The notes under the pieces are model-generated. The model did not search any database and was not told the origin of the DNA. It saw only the letters and a program-made list of their open reading frames with translations. From Nocardia albiluteola (GTDB lineage Bacteria > Actinomycetota > Actinomycetes > Mycobacteriales > Mycobacteriaceae), in the NCBI RefSeq assembly GCF_018860155.1, contig NZ_JAHKNI010000002.1:124001-188000 (forward strand): a DNA stretch of 64,000 nucleotides. Reading direction: 5' to 3'. The first letter of the stretch is position 1; every line of letters starts with the position of its first letter. A program made the translations under genes and the position numbers. This document shows positions 33,817 to 44,582 of this stretch, in pieces.

Positions 33817-33822
33817 AGTTTA
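33817..33822 (-). promoter_or_regulatory. -10 element for the leaderless cysteine leader
   Basis: TAAACT on the minus strand, seven bases before GTG 33809. It lies in the gap after thiX, so the leader has its own promoter within the gene cluster. Confidence 0.6.
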
Positions 33823-33868
33823 CCCGGTTCGGAGCGGAAAAAGGACCCGGGGTCCGAAACCGGGTCGG

Positions 33869-34327
33869 TTAGGCAGCATCCTGCAGGGTCAGCGGGGCTA
33901 CGGCGCTGCGCAGGTCCGAGCTCTTGGGCACCCCGGAGATCCGGAATCGCTCGCGGCCGCGGGCATCGAAGACGAACGTCGTCGGCAGCGAGAGCACGTT
34001 CAGTTCGCGGGCCAGGGTGGGCTCGGCGTCGATGTCGATCTCGATGTCCAGCGGCGGCGTCTGCGCCTGCGCGAGATCGGTGACCACGCCCTGCACGACG
34101 CGGCGCACCGCCTCGCACGGACCACACCATTCGGCGGAGAAGTGCAGCACCGCCGGTGCGTCCGCACCGACGCCGACCGCGGCCAGCAGGGCGGTGCGCG
34201 CCGCATCCCCCGACGCGGACGCCGTGTCGGCCCCGGTCGTGCGGACCCGGCCCTCGCGGCGGCGCACGAGCACCCCGACGACGGCGGCCGCGGCCAGTAC
34301 CGCCACGAGAATCAAGATTTGTGTCAT
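33869..34327 (-). CDS. thiX: Membrane-anchored thioredoxin-like protein
   Basis: The protein has 152 residues from ATG 34327, overlapping the lmeA stop (ATGA). One N-terminal membrane helix (ILILVAVLAAAAVVGVLV) is followed by a basic stop-transfer RRREGR and a thioredoxin domain. The active site WCGPC has Cys68 and Cys71, and the cis-Pro motif is LSLPTTFVF. With RRR after the helix, the domain is likely cytoplasmic. Mycobacterial ThiX (Rv0816c) holds the same place before cysA2. A role in reducing sulfurtransferase or DUF4395 cysteines is plausible but inferred. Confidence 0.9.
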   Translation of the reverse strand: MTQILILVAVLAAAAVVGVLVRRREGRVRTTGADTASASGDAARTALLAAVGVGADAPAVLHFSAEWCGPCEAVRRVVQGVVTDLAQAQTPPLDIEIDIDAEPTLARELNVLSLPTTFVFDARGRERFRISGVPKSSDLRSAVAPLTLQDAA

Positions 34328-35136
34328 TGCTGCATCACCGGCTGAGCGAACTTGTCCATATCGATCGTCATGTTGTCGCCCTCCCCCTCGACGATGATAT
34401 TGCCGCCCAGCGCCTTGACGCTGGTCGGGTGTACGCCGAACGGCAGATCCCGGGTGTCGATGGTGCGGGTGAAGCGGGCCAGTACCGCGGCCTTGTCCAG
34501 GTCCGGGCTCCACGGCGCGGGCACCGAGGCGGGCGAGGTCTCGTCGCCCCGGTACAGATCGGTCGCGACGATGCGGATCTGATCGCCCTCGAGCCGCAGG
34601 TCAGCCTTCACGCTGACCCGCTGGGTGCTGCGCGGTTCGGGACCGAGCGGGATCGTCCCGGACAGGATCAGCGCGCCCTGCGTGGTCACGCCCGAGCCGC
34701 CGGAGCCGCCGGTGCCGTCGGACTTGTCCGCGGGCGGACCGCGCATGTCCAGGTCGGGAATGCCGAACAACCGGCCCAGCTCGACCGGTTCGATGCTCAT
34801 CCGTCCGGAGACCCGGTCGACCGACACCGAGCCGGTTTCCCCGTCGATCAGTGCGTGCGCGGGCAGATGGACGCCGTTGAGGGTCGCGGTGACGAGGATC
34901 TCGCCCGGGATGTCGGGCCGGTTCGCGCGCGCGGTGATCTCGACGTTGCGGAAGTCGCCGTGCCAGGCCTGCAGCGCGAACGGGAATCCGTGGATGGTCA
35001 CGCTCGGATCGGCGCTGAGCTCGCCGCCGGCCCGCAGTGACCGCGAGACCCGGTACTCCGAGTACGCCGCGGCCGTGAAGTCGGCGACCACCGCCACCGC
35101 CACCAGCAGCAGCAGTCCGACTACGACCTTTCGCAT
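34324..35136 (-). CDS. lmeA: DUF2993 protein, LmeA-like
   Basis: The protein has 270 residues from ATG 35136. It has an N-terminal signal or anchor helix ([22 protein letters not shown]) and a DUF2993 domain: [34 protein letters not shown], and a C-terminal [24 protein letters not shown] Gly/Asp-rich loop sits in the middle. The mycobacterial homologue LmeA (Rv0817c) is a periplasmic protein that binds phosphatidylinositides and is needed for mannan elongation in lipomannan. The same role is likely in this mycolata-type envelope. It is divergent from glnR. Confidence 0.87.
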   Translation of the reverse strand: MRKVVVGLLLLVAVAVVADFTAAAYSEYRVSRSLRAGGELSADPSVTIHGFPFALQAWHGDFRNVEITARANRPDIPGEILVTATLNGVHLPAHALIDGETGSVSVDRVSGRMSIEPVELGRLFGIPDLDMRGPPADKSDGTGGSGGSGVTTQGALILSGTIPLGPEPRSTQRVSVKADLRLEGDQIRIVATDLYRGDETSPASVPAPWSPDLDKAAVLARFTRTIDTRDLPFGVHPTSVKALGGNIIVEGEGDNMTIDMDKFAQPVMQQ

Positions 35137-35349
35137 GTAGGCACGATATCTGTTCCGTGGCCCCGGCAATCCCGGGTGTGCGGTCACGGCGGGCATTGCG
35201 CCGGACCGCGACGCGAGCGGCGGACGCCCGGAATACGTGGTCACATCGCCGGACGCGCTAATGTAGGCACGAATTACCAGTGCGAACCAGCATGTACTCG
35301 CGAGAAACACCGGGGTTGCCGCGGACATGCCAGATTAGGAGGAGGGCCG

Positions 35350-36126
35350 GTGGAGCTACTCCTGCTGACCTCCGACTCGAATCCGGAGTCGGTCCTGCCC
35401 TCGCTGGCGCTGCTTCCCCATCATGTCCGCCCGGCGCCCACCGAGGTCGCCTCCCTGCTCGAAGCGGGCTCGGCGGATGTGGCGTTGGTGGACGCGCGTA
35501 CCGATCTGGCCGCCGCGCGCGGACTGTGCCGGCTGCTGGGCAGCACGGGATCCTCGGTGCCGGTCGTCGCGGTGCTGACCGAGGGCGGTCTGGTCGCCGT
35601 CAACGCCGATTGGGGCCTGGACGACATCCTGCTGCCCGGAACCGGCCCCGCCGAGCTCGATGCCCGGCTGCGGCTGCTGGTGGCCCGCAGGGGCGGTGCG
35701 GCCAGTCCCGAGACCACCGGCAAGATCACCCTCGGTGAGCTGGTGATCGACGAGGGCACCTATACCGCGCGGCTGCGCGGGCGTCCGCTCGACCTCACCT
35801 ACAAGGAGTTCGAGCTGCTCAAATATCTCGCGCAGCATGCGGGCCGGGTGTTCACCCGCGCCCAGCTGCTGCAGGAGGTCTGGGGGTACGACTTCTTCGG
35901 CGGCACCCGCACGGTCGACGTGCACGTGCGGCGGCTGCGCGCCAAGCTCGGCAGCGAGTACGAATCGCTGATCGGCACCGTCCGTAATGTCGGCTACAAG
36001 GCGGTGCGCCCGGCGCGGTCCAGCGGTAAGGGCGAGCCCGCCCCGGCCGTCCCGGACGACGGCTCCGATGGCTCCGAAGGTTCGGACGACTCGCAGCTGG
36101 CACCCGTCAACGGGTCGCAGTCGTGA
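35350..36126 (+). CDS. glnR: Orphan OmpR-type nitrogen regulator GlnR
   Basis: The protein has 258 residues from GTG 35350, with GGAGGAGG upstream. The N-terminal receiver-like domain ([21 protein letters not shown]) is the typical GlnR opening. The winged-helix DNA-binding domain follows: [45 protein letters not shown] and [13 protein letters not shown] Ser/Asp-rich tail ends the protein. No sensor kinase is adjacent, as is usual for GlnR, which controls nitrogen assimilation genes in actinobacteria. It overlaps mshD by GTGA. Confidence 0.9.
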   Translation: MELLLLTSDSNPESVLPSLALLPHHVRPAPTEVASLLEAGSADVALVDARTDLAAARGLCRLLGSTGSSVPVVAVLTEGGLVAVNADWGLDDILLPGTGPAELDARLRLLVARRGGAASPETTGKITLGELVIDEGTYTARLRGRPLDLTYKEFELLKYLAQHAGRVFTRAQLLQEVWGYDFFGGTRTVDVHVRRLRAKLGSEYESLIGTVRNVGYKAVRPARSSGKGEPAPAVPDDGSDGSEGSDDSQLAPVNGSQS

Positions 36127-37037
36127 CCGGGGATCGTCCGGAGCTGTCCGGATGGACCGGCGAACTGCCGGCAGACGCCGCGCGGCAGGTGCGCGAGTTG
36201 CTCGAGCGCGCCACCGAAACCGACGGCGTGGCACCGGTTTCCGAGCAGGCCGTGTTGTCCCTGGACGCGCCCGGCGCGGCCCGGCATCGGCTGGCGATGC
36301 GCGAGGGCGCCGTGGCCGGGTATGCGAATCTCGTTGCCGCGCATGCCGAACACCCGGCCATGGCCGAGGTTGCGGTGGATCCGCGGCATCGCGGCCGCGG
36401 CATCGGCGCGGCGCTGGTCGCCGCGGCGCTGGCCGAGGGCGGCCCCGCGGCCCGGGTGTGGGCGCACGGCAATCTGCCCGCCGCCCGCGCGGTCGCCGGA
36501 CGTCTGGGCCTGGGCGTCGCGCGCGAGTTGTGGCAGATGAGACGCCCGCTCGCGAATACCGAGTTACCCGAGCTCGTGGTGCCCGAGGGGTTGTGGCTGC
36601 GCACCTATGCCGGGCCCGCGGACGACGCGGAGCTGTTGCGGGTCAACAACGCTGCCTTCGACTGGCATCCCGAACAGGGTGGCTGGGGCGAGGCCGAGAT
36701 CGCGGTGCGGCGGGAGTCCTCCTGGTTCGATCCGAAGGGACTGTTCATCGCGGTCGACCCGGCCGATCCGGCGCGCATGCTCGGATTCCACTGGACGAAG
36801 GTGCACGACGACGAGGATCCGGTCGTCGGCGAGGTCTACGTGGTCGCCATCGATCCGGCCGCCCAGGGCCGGGGGCTGGGCCGCCTGCTGACCCTTGCGG
36901 GCCTGCATTACCTGCGCGATCGCGGCCTGGGCGAGGTACTGCTGTACACCGAGGCGGACAACACCGCCGCCGTGCACACGTACACCCGGCTCGGCTTCGG
37001 CACCTCGCACGTCGACGCGGCCTACTCCGCTCGCTGA
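36123..37037 (+). CDS. mshD: Mycothiol synthase
   Basis: This is a 304-residue protein with two tandem GNAT acetyltransferase domains. It transfers acetyl from acetyl-CoA to Cys-GlcN-Ins, the last step of mycothiol synthesis. The acetyl-CoA loops are visible as [22 protein letters not shown] in the N-domain and [22 protein letters not shown] in the C-domain. The sequence [23 protein letters not shown] and the end [17 protein letters not shown] are typical of MshD. The GTG start overlaps the glnR stop. Mycothiol replaces glutathione in actinobacteria. Confidence 0.96.
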   Translation: MTGDRPELSGWTGELPADAARQVRELLERATETDGVAPVSEQAVLSLDAPGAARHRLAMREGAVAGYANLVAAHAEHPAMAEVAVDPRHRGRGIGAALVAAALAEGGPAARVWAHGNLPAARAVAGRLGLGVARELWQMRRPLANTELPELVVPEGLWLRTYAGPADDAELLRVNNAAFDWHPEQGGWGEAEIAVRRESSWFDPKGLFIAVDPADPARMLGFHWTKVHDDEDPVVGEVYVVAIDPAAQGRGLGRLLTLAGLHYLRDRGLGEVLLYTEADNTAAVHTYTRLGFGTSHVDAAYSAR

Positions 37038-37446
37038 CGCCGTTCCGCCGCTGCGACGGCCGGTAACGACGGGCGAGCGACGCCCGCGTTGTGAGACGAA
37101 TTACATTCGGGGTGACGGGTTTACGCCCGATCCGGGGTGGGAATCAGCTCTGTGGATTTCCGAACGACCGTCGGCCCGGGAGTAATGAGGACGGGCACCG
37201 GATCGCCGCCGCGATTCGACACACATGAGCCTGGTTACACTGCGGCAAATGTCACACTTGAATGACGTGATCGCGCCGGGTTGTTCACCCTGCGTTCACG
37301 TCGCAAGGTCCAACTGTCCACCGACCGACCTTACGTTACTTATGGGCGGCATGCGCCGCCTGGTGCGCAGGTTCTGTGAACGGCCACCACAGTGACCCGT
37401 CCGGTCGTTGAGGGATCGGGCGTGTACCGACGTTCCGGAGGAATAG
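37038..37446 (+). promoter_or_regulatory. pstS upstream region with a PHO box (37283-37304)
   Basis: No gene is present. GTTCACCCTGC (37283-37293) and GTTCACGTCGC (37294-37304) are 11-base direct repeats of the actinobacterial PHO-box type, 143 bases before pstS. They should bind the phosphate-starvation response regulator. The pstS start is preceded by CCGGAGGAATAG. Confidence 0.75.
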
Positions 37447-38574
37447 GTGAATCTCAAGCGCACCAGCGCTCTCATCGGCGTGCTCGCCGCGGCGGGCGCC
37501 CTGACCCTGACGGCCTGTGGCAGTGACAACAACGCCGCGCAGACCGGAAACGCCGCCCCGACCAAGGTCAACGTGGACTGCGGCGGCAAGAAGGCGCTGA
37601 AGTCCAGCGGTTCCACCGCCCAGCTGAACGCGATGACCCACTTCGTCGCCGCGTACCAGGAGAACTGCCCCGGCTACAAGCTCGACTACACCGGCAGCGG
37701 TTCCGGCGCCGGTGTCAACGACTTCCTCGGTGGCCAGACCGATTTCGCGGGTTCGGACTCCCCGCTGGACCCGAAGAAGGGTGAGCCGGACAAGGCCGCC
37801 CAGCACTGCGGTTCGCCCGCCTGGGATCTGCCGACCGTCTTCGGCCCGATCGCCATCACCTACAACATCACCGGCGTCGACAAGCTGGTGCTCGACGGCC
37901 CGACCGCGGCGAAGCTGTTCAGCGGCCAGATCACCAAGTGGAACGACCCGGCGATCAAGGCGCTCAACACCGGCATCGCCGACAAGCTGCCCGACCTGGC
38001 GGTCAACGTGGTCTTCCGTAGCGACCAGTCCGGCACCAGCGACAACTTCCAGCAGTACCTCGCCGCCGCCTCCAAGGGCGCCTGGGGTACCCGCGGCGCC
38101 GGCAAGGTCTTCAACGGCGGTGTCGGTGAGGGCGCCCAGGGCAACCAGGGCACCTCCGCGGCCATCAACCGCACCCCCGGTTCGATCACCTACAACGAGT
38201 GGTCGTTCGCCAAGACCCAGAACCTGCATATGGCGAGCATCCTGACCGATGCCTCGGTGAAGCCGGTCGACCTGACCGTCGACTCGGCCGGCAAGGCCGT
38301 CGCGGGCGTCAAGGTCAAGGGCGAGGGCAACGACCTGGTGCTGGACACCACCTCGTTCTACAACCCGACCGATCCCGCCGCGTACCCGATCATGCTGGGC
38401 ACCTACGAGATCGTGTGCTCGAAGTACAGCGACGCCGACCAGGCCAAGGCCGTCAAGGCGTTCCTGACCTCGGCGATCAACAACGGCCAGACCGGCCTGG
38501 ACACCACCGGCTACATCCCGCTGCCGGATTCGTTCAAGGCCAAGCTGACCACCGCCGTCAACGCCATCTCCTGA
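37447..38574 (+). CDS. pstS: Phosphate-binding lipoprotein PstS
   Basis: This is the high-affinity phosphate-binding component of the Pst importer, 375 residues from GTG 37447 with GGAGGAA upstream. The lipoprotein signal ends in LTLTAC with Cys24 lipidated. Phosphate-binding segments are [22 protein letters not shown] and [15 protein letters not shown]. Regulation by phosphate is suggested by the PHO box upstream. It is followed by pstC after 13 bases. Confidence 0.97.
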   Translation: MNLKRTSALIGVLAAAGALTLTACGSDNNAAQTGNAAPTKVNVDCGGKKALKSSGSTAQLNAMTHFVAAYQENCPGYKLDYTGSGSGAGVNDFLGGQTDFAGSDSPLDPKKGEPDKAAQHCGSPAWDLPTVFGPIAITYNITGVDKLVLDGPTAAKLFSGQITKWNDPAIKALNTGIADKLPDLAVNVVFRSDQSGTSDNFQQYLAAASKGAWGTRGAGKVFNGGVGEGAQGNQGTSAAINRTPGSITYNEWSFAKTQNLHMASILTDASVKPVDLTVDSAGKAVAGVKVKGEGNDLVLDTTSFYNPTDPAAYPIMLGTYEIVCSKYSDADQAKAVKAFLTSAINNGQTGLDTTGYIPLPDSFKAKLTTAVNAIS

Positions 38575-38587
38575 TAACGCCACCCCA

Positions 38588-39658
38588 ATGACCGTGCACG
38601 ACGATGTCGCCGCCGCCGGACAGTCGGACTCGACTGACCGGCGGCTCGGCGGAGATACTGCTCAGATGCCGAGTGAATCATCCAGCGATTCGGCTGTATC
38701 AGCCGCCGAGTCGGCGAAACCCATCAGCCAGAAGGTGAGCAAGAGACCGGAGGTCATCTTCCGGTCGCTGGCCACCGCGGCGGGCGCGACGATCGTCGCT
38801 GCCATCGCGCTCATCGCGTTGTTCCTGTTGATCAAGGCCGTGCCCTCGATCGGCGCGAACCACGCGAACTTCTTCACCAGTCCCGAATTCAGCACCAGCG
38901 ATGCCAACAACCTACGGTTCGGCATCCGTGACCTGTTCATGGTCACGGTGATGAGTTCGGCGCTCGCGCTGGTGATAGCCGTGCCGGTGGGCGTGGGTAT
39001 CGCGCTGTTCCTGACGCAGTACGCGCCCAAGACGCTGGCCCGCCCGTTCTCGATGCTGGTGGACCTGCTGGCGGCGGTGCCATCGATCGTGTTCGGTCTC
39101 TGGGGTTTTCTGGTGCTGGCCGAGAAGCTGGTGCCCTTCGAACAGTTCCTCAACAACCATCTGAGCTGGCTGTTCCTGTTCAAGTCCGGAAACGTCTCGG
39201 TCGACGGCGGCGGCACCATCTTCACCGCCGGCGTGGTGCTGGCCGTGATGATCCTGCCGATCATCACCTCGGTCAGCCGCGAGGTCTTCCACCTCACCCC
39301 GCGCGCGCACATCGAGGCCGCGCAGGCGCTCGGTGCGACCAAGTGGGAGGTGGTGCGGATGACCGTGCTGCCCTACGGCCGCAGCGGCGTGATCGCCGGG
39401 TCGATGCTCGGCCTGGGCCGCGCGCTCGGTGAGACGATCGCGGTGCTGATCGTGCTGCGCACCGCCCAGAAGCCGGGGAACTGGTCGCTGTTCGACGGCG
39501 GATACACCTTCGCCTCCAAGATCGCTTCGGCCGCTTCGGAATTCAGTCAGGCGCTGCCCACCGGCGCCTACATCGCGGCCGGTTTCGTGCTGTTCGCGCT
39601 GACCTTCGTGGTCAACGCGCTGGCCCGGATCGCCGCCGGCGGGAAGGTGAACGGGTGA
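38588..39658 (+). CDS. pstC: Phosphate ABC transporter permease PstC
   Basis: The protein has 356 residues from ATG 38588. A polar N-terminal tail of about 55 residues precedes six membrane helices. The EAA loop is [28 protein letters not shown], which contacts PstB. The periplasmic loop after helix 1 is longer than in PstA, as expected. Its stop overlaps the pstA start (ATGA). Confidence 0.97.
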   Translation: MTVHDDVAAAGQSDSTDRRLGGDTAQMPSESSSDSAVSAAESAKPISQKVSKRPEVIFRSLATAAGATIVAAIALIALFLLIKAVPSIGANHANFFTSPEFSTSDANNLRFGIRDLFMVTVMSSALALVIAVPVGVGIALFLTQYAPKTLARPFSMLVDLLAAVPSIVFGLWGFLVLAEKLVPFEQFLNNHLSWLFLFKSGNVSVDGGGTIFTAGVVLAVMILPIITSVSREVFHLTPRAHIEAAQALGATKWEVVRMTVLPYGRSGVIAGSMLGLGRALGETIAVLIVLRTAQKPGNWSLFDGGYTFASKIASAASEFSQALPTGAYIAAGFVLFALTFVVNALARIAAGGKVNG

Positions 39659-40560
39659 TGACCGCGACCACTCTCGACCAGCCGATCAAGGCGCCCGCCT
39701 TCCGGCAGATCTCGCTGGGCCGCAAGATCCGCAACAGCCTCGCGACGCTGGTGATGTGGCTGTGCTTCGCGATCGCCCTGGTGCCGCTGGCCTGGGTGCT
39801 GATCGTCGTGGTGAGCAAGGGGTACCGCGCCGTCATCAGCCAGGGCTGGTGGACCAACTCCCAGTTCGGCGTGCTGCCCGAGCAGTTCGCGGGCGGTGTG
39901 TACCACGCCATCTTCGGCACCATCGTGCAGGCGGGGGTGGCCGCGATCATCGCCATCCCGCTGGGCGTGATGGCCGCCATCTACCTGGTCGAATACGGCC
40001 GCGGACGGCTGGCCCGGGTCACCACCTTCATGGTGGACATCCTCGCCGGTGTGCCCTCGATCGTGGCCGCGCTGTTCGTCTTCGCGCTGTGGATCGCGAG
40101 CCTGAAGTTCGAGCAGAGCGCGCTGGCCGTCTCGTTCGCCCTGGTGCTGCTGATGCTTCCGGTGGTCGTGCGCAGCACCGAGGAGATGCTCAAGCTGGTG
40201 CCCGACGAACTGCGTGAGGCCTCCTACGCGCTGGGCGTCGCGAAGTGGAAGACGATCGTGCGGATCGTGGTGCCCACGGCGCTGCCCGGCATGATCAGCG
40301 GCATGCTGCTGGCCATCGCCCGAGTCATGGGTGAGACCGCGCCCGTGCTGGTCCTGGTCGGCTACTCGGCCTCGATCAACTTCAACATCTTCCAGGGCAA
40401 CATGGCCTCGCTGCCGCTGCTGATCTACCAGCAGCTGTCCAACCCACAGGCCGCGGGCGTGGAGCGGGTCTGGGGTGCGTCCCTGACCCTGATCCTGATC
40501 ATCGCCCTGCTGTATGTGGGCGCGGCGGTCGTCAACAAGCTGCTCACGCGGAACCGATAA
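39655..40560 (+). CDS. pstA: Phosphate ABC transporter permease PstA
   Basis: The protein has 301 residues with six membrane helices. Its EAA-loop segment is [29 protein letters not shown]. The sequence [16 protein letters not shown] is conserved in PstA. It starts across the pstC stop and ends 19 bases before pstB. With PstC it forms the phosphate channel. Confidence 0.97.
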   Translation: MMTATTLDQPIKAPAFRQISLGRKIRNSLATLVMWLCFAIALVPLAWVLIVVVSKGYRAVISQGWWTNSQFGVLPEQFAGGVYHAIFGTIVQAGVAAIIAIPLGVMAAIYLVEYGRGRLARVTTFMVDILAGVPSIVAALFVFALWIASLKFEQSALAVSFALVLLMLPVVVRSTEEMLKLVPDELREASYALGVAKWKTIVRIVVPTALPGMISGMLLAIARVMGETAPVLVLVGYSASINFNIFQGNMASLPLLIYQQLSNPQAAGVERVWGASLTLILIIALLYVGAAVVNKLLTRNR

Positions 40561-40579
40561 GAAGCGGACGGAACTCTTC

Positions 40580-41356
40580 ATGGCCAAGCGGATCGACGTC
40601 AAAGATCTGAACATCTACTACGGCAAATTCCATGCCGTGTCCGATGTGTCGCTGACCGTGCTCCCGCGCAGCGTCACCGCCTTCATCGGTCCCTCGGGTT
40701 GCGGTAAGTCCACCGTGCTGCGCTCGCTCAACCGGATGCACGAGGTGACCCCGGGCGCCCGCGTCGAGGGCGGGGTGCTGCTGGACGGCGAGGACATCTA
40801 CGGCGCGCAGATCGACGCGGTCGGCGTGCGGCGCACCATCGGCATGGTGTTCCAGCGCCCGAACCCGTTCCCCACCATGTCGATTCGCGACAACGTGGTG
40901 GCCGGGCTGAAGCTCCAGGGCGTGCGCAACAAGAAGGAGCTGGGCGAGGTCGCCGAGCGCTCGCTGCGCGGCGCGAACCTCTGGAACGAGGTCAAGGACC
41001 GGCTCGACAAGCCGGGCGGCGGCCTGTCCGGCGGTCAGCAGCAGCGTCTGTGCATTGCCCGCGCGATCGCGGTCTCCCCGGACGTGCTGCTGATGGACGA
41101 GCCGTGTTCGGCCCTGGATCCGATCTCCACCCTGGCGATCGAGGACCTGATCTCGGAGCTGAAGAAGCAGTACACGATCGTCATCGTCACCCACAACATG
41201 CAGCAGGCCGCGCGCGTGAGTGACCAGACGGCCTTCTTCAACCTCAAGGAGCAGGGCAAGCCCGGCAACCTGGTCGAGATCGACGAGACGGAGAAGATCT
41301 TCTCCAACCCGTCCCAGAAGGCGACCGAGGACTACATCTCCGGCCGATTCGGCTAG
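40580..41356 (+). CDS. pstB: Phosphate ABC transporter ATPase PstB
   Basis: The protein has 258 residues from ATG 40580; in-frame sequence upstream belongs to the pstA end. It has Walker [11 protein letters not shown], the PstB-specific segment [19 protein letters not shown], signature [14 protein letters not shown], Walker [14 protein letters not shown] and the H-loop [13 protein letters not shown]. It energises phosphate uptake through PstCA. It is the last gene of the operon and faces phoU. Confidence 0.97.
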   Translation: MAKRIDVKDLNIYYGKFHAVSDVSLTVLPRSVTAFIGPSGCGKSTVLRSLNRMHEVTPGARVEGGVLLDGEDIYGAQIDAVGVRRTIGMVFQRPNPFPTMSIRDNVVAGLKLQGVRNKKELGEVAERSLRGANLWNEVKDRLDKPGGGLSGGQQQRLCIARAIAVSPDVLLMDEPCSALDPISTLAIEDLISELKKQYTIVIVTHNMQQAARVSDQTAFFNLKEQGKPGNLVEIDETEKIFSNPSQKATEDYISGRFG

Positions 41357-41517
41357 AGCTCCCCCGCCTCTCCCCGCCTTCAGCGTGCCGTTGCTTGCCG
41401 TGAGGCCTGCTCGTCGGGCCGGCGGATGGCGGCCTGCTGGAGGTGGGCCCGTCCCCGCTGGCCACGGCCCCTTCCAGGGGCACGGTGCTGCTCGGTGAGG
41501 AGCTTGGAATATCGACA

Positions 41518-41540
41518 GGGCCCGAGTGTGACTCGGGCCC
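41518..41540. terminator. Bidirectional terminator between pstB and phoU
   Basis: GGGCCCGAGT and ACTCGGGCCC are perfect 10-base arms around GTG, followed by TCTGTGTGTC. It sits between the convergent pstB and phoU genes. Confidence 0.85.
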
Positions 41541-41574
41541 TCTGTGTGTCTGTCGTGCTGAGTGTCGTTGACCC

Positions 41575-42243
41575 TCAGATCTTCTCGGCCTCGGTCTCCT
41601 CGGCGGGCAGCACGCCGGTGACCAGGAACACCACGCGCCGGCCGATCTCGACCGCGTGGTCGGCGAAGCGCTCGTAGTAGCGGCCCAGCAGGGTGACGTC
41701 GACCGCGGCGGCCACGCCGAACTTCCACTCGCGGTCCATCAGCAGCGAGAACAGGTGACGGTGCAGATCGTCCATCGCCTCGTCGTCCTCGTTGAGCTGC
41801 GCGGCGCGCTCGGGATCGCGGGTCTCGAGCACCTCCTTGGCGGCGGCGCCCATGTTCACCGCGATCCGGCCCATCTCGGCGAAGTAGCCGTTGACCGCCT
41901 CGGGCAGCGCGTGGTTGGGGTGGCGGCGACGCGCGACCTTGGCCACGTGCAGCGCCAGGGCGCCCATCCGGTTCACGTCGGCGACGATCTGGATGGCGCT
42001 GACCACCTGGCGCAGATCGCCGGCGACCGGCGCCTGCAGGGCCAGCAGGGCGAAGGCCTTCTCCTCGGCCTGCGTGATCATCTCGGAGATGCGGTCGTAC
42101 TCCGTGATCACCTGTTCGGCGAGGGCCAGGTCGGCCTGCAGCAGCGACTGGGTCGCCTGCTCCATCGCGGAACCGGCCGTACCGGCCATTTCGCCCAGCA
42201 TGGAGGCGAGATCTGCCATTTGCTCGTTGTAGATGACACGCAT
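41575..42243 (-). CDS. phoU: Phosphate transport regulator PhoU
   Basis: This is a 222-residue all-helical protein with two PhoU repeats. The metal-binding acidic signatures are [21 protein letters not shown] in repeat 1 and [16 protein letters not shown] in repeat 2. It relays the Pst transport state to the SenX3/RegX3-type two-component system and limits uptake. It is convergent with pstSCAB, not in the operon, as with mycobacterial phoY2. Confidence 0.96.
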   Translation of the reverse strand: MRVIYNEQMADLASMLGEMAGTAGSAMEQATQSLLQADLALAEQVITEYDRISEMITQAEEKAFALLALQAPVAGDLRQVVSAIQIVADVNRMGALALHVAKVARRRHPNHALPEAVNGYFAEMGRIAVNMGAAAKEVLETRDPERAAQLNEDDEAMDDLHRHLFSLLMDREWKFGVAAAVDVTLLGRYYERFADHAVEIGRRVVFLVTGVLPAEETEAEKI

Positions 42244-42470
42244 GATTCAGAACACTAGTTCCCGGCGCTGACCGTGTCACGAACGGTGGGTGAACCGCGG
42301 GTGTTGCCCCCGACCAGCGGTCTTCCGGTTGCCGGGAGACCGTCAGCGGCAGGGTACCAACAGTGTCGTCGGATTGACCACCGCCGCCTGCCGCCGTCGG
42401 CTCGATGCGTCCGATCCATCGACGGCATAGAGGAGGCTGCAGTTATGGCGAGTGCACGCCGCGCCGGGGG

Positions 42471-43619
42471 CTAACCGCCCGAGTGCATGACGTCGGCGGC
42501 GCTGGGGACGGTGGCGTCCTCGGGGTCGTCGAGCCAGCCGTCGGGGAGGGCGACCTTGGTTTGGGGGGAGCCCTGGCGGCCGCGTGGGCCGGTGGCGGCC
42601 TCGGTGGGGAAGGGGGCCTCGGGGTTCAGTTGGGCGGTCAGGTCTTCGATCTGGGTGAGGCTGGAGACCGTGGCGAACTTGCGGCGGAGTTCGGAGCCGA
42701 CCGGGAAGCCCATGAGGTACCAGGCCATGTGTTTGCGGATGTCGCGCATGGCCTTGTCCTCGCCGTCGTGTTCGACCAGGAGCTGGGCGTGGCGCAGCAG
42801 GATCTCGCCGACGCGGCCCAGCGTGGGGCCCGCGGGGACAGGCTCGCCGCGCAGCGCGGCCGACAGCTCGGCGAACAGCCACGGGCGGCCGAGGCAGCCG
42901 CGGCCGACGACGACTCCGTCGCAGCCGGTTTCGGCGATCATGCGCAACGCGTCGTCGGCGGTGAAGATGTCGCCGTTGCCGAGCACCGGGATGGTGGTGA
43001 CGACTTCCTTGAGGCGCGCGATGGCGGACCAGTCGGCCTGCCCGGAGTACAGCTGGGCGGCGGTGCGGGCGTGCAGGGAGACCGCGGCGGCGCCCTCGGC
43101 CTCGGCGATGCGGCCGGTGTCGAGGTAGGTGTGGTGCTCGTCGTCGATGCCGATGCGGAATTTGAAGGTGACCGGCACGTCACCGGCGGCGGCGACCATC
43201 TCCCGGACGATGTTCGCGAAAAGTCGCCGCTTGTAGGGCAGCGCCGATCCGCCGCCCAGGCGGGTCACCTTGCGCACCGGGCAACCGAGGTTCATGTCGA
43301 TGTGGTCGGCCCAGCCCTCGCCAACGACGATCCGCACGGCCTCGCCGAGGGTCTTGGGGTCCACGCCGTAGAGCTGCATCGAGCGGGGGCTCTCGTCGGG
43401 GCCGAACGCCATCATGTGCAGCGTCTTCTCGTTGCGCTCGACCACGGCCCGCGCGGTGATCATCTCGCACACGTAGATGGCGGTGGAGCTGCCGAATTCC
43501 CGGCACAGCGTCCGGAACGCGACGTTGGTGATCCCCGCCATCGGGGCCAGCACCACCGCCGGATCGACCGGGTAGGGGCCGATCCGCAGTCCGGGCCTGG
43601 CCTCTATTACCGCAGTCAT
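42471..43619 (-). CDS. dus: tRNA-dihydrouridine synthase
   Basis: The protein has 382 residues from ATG 43619, with GGGAG upstream. It is an FMN-dependent TIM barrel that reduces uridine in tRNA D-loops. Motifs are VVLAPMAGITNVAFRTLC, MNLGCPVRKVTRLGGGSAL with the catalytic Cys, the phosphate-binding VLGNGDIF and VVVGRGCLGRPWLF. The C-terminal 60 residues form the RNA-binding helical domain and end in an unconserved tail. It corresponds to mycobacterial Rv0823c. The close relation to DusB is likely; the target uridine is not determined. Confidence 0.95.
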   Translation of the reverse strand: MTAVIEARPGLRIGPYPVDPAVVLAPMAGITNVAFRTLCREFGSSTAIYVCEMITARAVVERNEKTLHMMAFGPDESPRSMQLYGVDPKTLGEAVRIVVGEGWADHIDMNLGCPVRKVTRLGGGSALPYKRRLFANIVREMVAAAGDVPVTFKFRIGIDDEHHTYLDTGRIAEAEGAAAVSLHARTAAQLYSGQADWSAIARLKEVVTTIPVLGNGDIFTADDALRMIAETGCDGVVVGRGCLGRPWLFAELSAALRGEPVPAGPTLGRVGEILLRHAQLLVEHDGEDKAMRDIRKHMAWYLMGFPVGSELRRKFATVSSLTQIEDLTAQLNPEAPFPTEAATGPRGRQGSPQTKVALPDGWLDDPEDATVPSAADVMHSGG

Positions 43620-43656
43620 GGCTCCCATTCTCGCAAACCCCCGGCAGTGGCCGGGA

Positions 43657-44457
43657 TCACCCGGCCAGCTGGTGCAGGACACGGTCCGTCGCCGCATCGG
43701 CGGGGAAGAACATTTCGATGGTCAGTTCCTGCAGGGTGATGTCCAGGGGCGTGCCGAGGGTCGTCATGATGCTGAACAGCGACAGGTCCTGGCCGTGCAC
43801 CCGGACGTGCCAGGCCAGCACCGGGGATCGGTCCGCCGTAAGGACCGGACCGGCCCAGTGGTCGCGCGGGGGAATGCGGGGCCAGGTAGCGATCTCCTCG
43901 GCGAGCCGGGCGAGATCGGGGTCTGCGGTCCGCCGCAGCACCAGGTCGAGGTTGCGGAGCAGATACGGCGACCACGCGGCGACATTGTCGCTGCTGCCGG
44001 CGAATCCGTCGGGATGCAGTGCGATCCGGAACAGATTCGAGGTCGGGTCCGTGACGTGTGGCGGGAGCCCCTCGCTCAGTCGCGCGGCGGCGCGGTTGGC
44101 CATTCGGATGTTCCACCCCGCATCCAGGCCGATGGCCGGAAAGGGATCCTGGGTGTCGAGCAGCCGCTGCAGCGTGGCCTGCACCTGGCCCAGGCCCGGA
44201 TCATCCAGCGGCGTGCGGGCATATCGGGGCGCATAGCCGGCGGCCAGCAGCCACTCGTTGCGTTCGTGCAGCGGTACGTCCAGCCGCTCCGCGATCCGCA
44301 GCAGCAGCTCCGGGCTGACGCCCGAGCGACCCAACTCGACGAAGCCCAGATGCCGAGTGGACACCCCGACCTCGAGGGCCAGCGCCATCTGGGAATAGCG
44401 GGCGCCCTCGCGGCGGCGCCGAATCAGCGTGCCGACCTCGCGCTTCGCCATTGCCAT
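43657..44457 (-). CDS. XRE regulator with MmyB-like ligand domain
   Basis: The protein has 266 residues from ATG 44457. The N-terminal helix-turn-helix is SQMALALEVGVSTRHLGFVE with GRSGVSPELLLRIAERLDVP. The MmyB-like domain follows: LLDTQDPFPAIGLDAGWNIRMANRAAA, and SNLFRIALHPDG. This PAS-like domain is found in many actinobacterial regulators and may bind fatty acids or other lipophiles. It is divergent from the hydrolase at 44583, with a perfect inverted repeat between them that should be its operator. Confidence 0.92.
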   Translation of the reverse strand: MAMAKREVGTLIRRRREGARYSQMALALEVGVSTRHLGFVELGRSGVSPELLLRIAERLDVPLHERNEWLLAAGYAPRYARTPLDDPGLGQVQATLQRLLDTQDPFPAIGLDAGWNIRMANRAAARLSEGLPPHVTDPTSNLFRIALHPDGFAGSSDNVAAWSPYLLRNLDLVLRRTADPDLARLAEEIATWPRIPPRDHWAGPVLTADRSPVLAWHVRVHGQDLSLFSIMTTLGTPLDITLQELTIEMFFPADAATDRVLHQLAG

Positions 44458-44488
44458 GGGCCGAATCGTAGGAGGCGCGACGGCCACT

Positions 44489-44513
44489 GTCGACTACCTG
44501 CTGGGTAGTCGAC
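44489..44513. promoter_or_regulatory. Perfect inverted repeat, operator of the MmyB-type regulator
   Basis: GTCGACTACC (44489-44498) and GGTAGTCGAC (44504-44513) flank a 5-base spacer in the divergent promoter, 70 bases from the hydrolase start and 32 bases from the regulator start. Confidence 0.75.
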
Positions 44514-44582
44514 GGCACTGTCCGGACGGCCGCATGCTCGGTCGGTCGCATGTTCCACACCTCTGCAAGGGAGACCCCCGCC

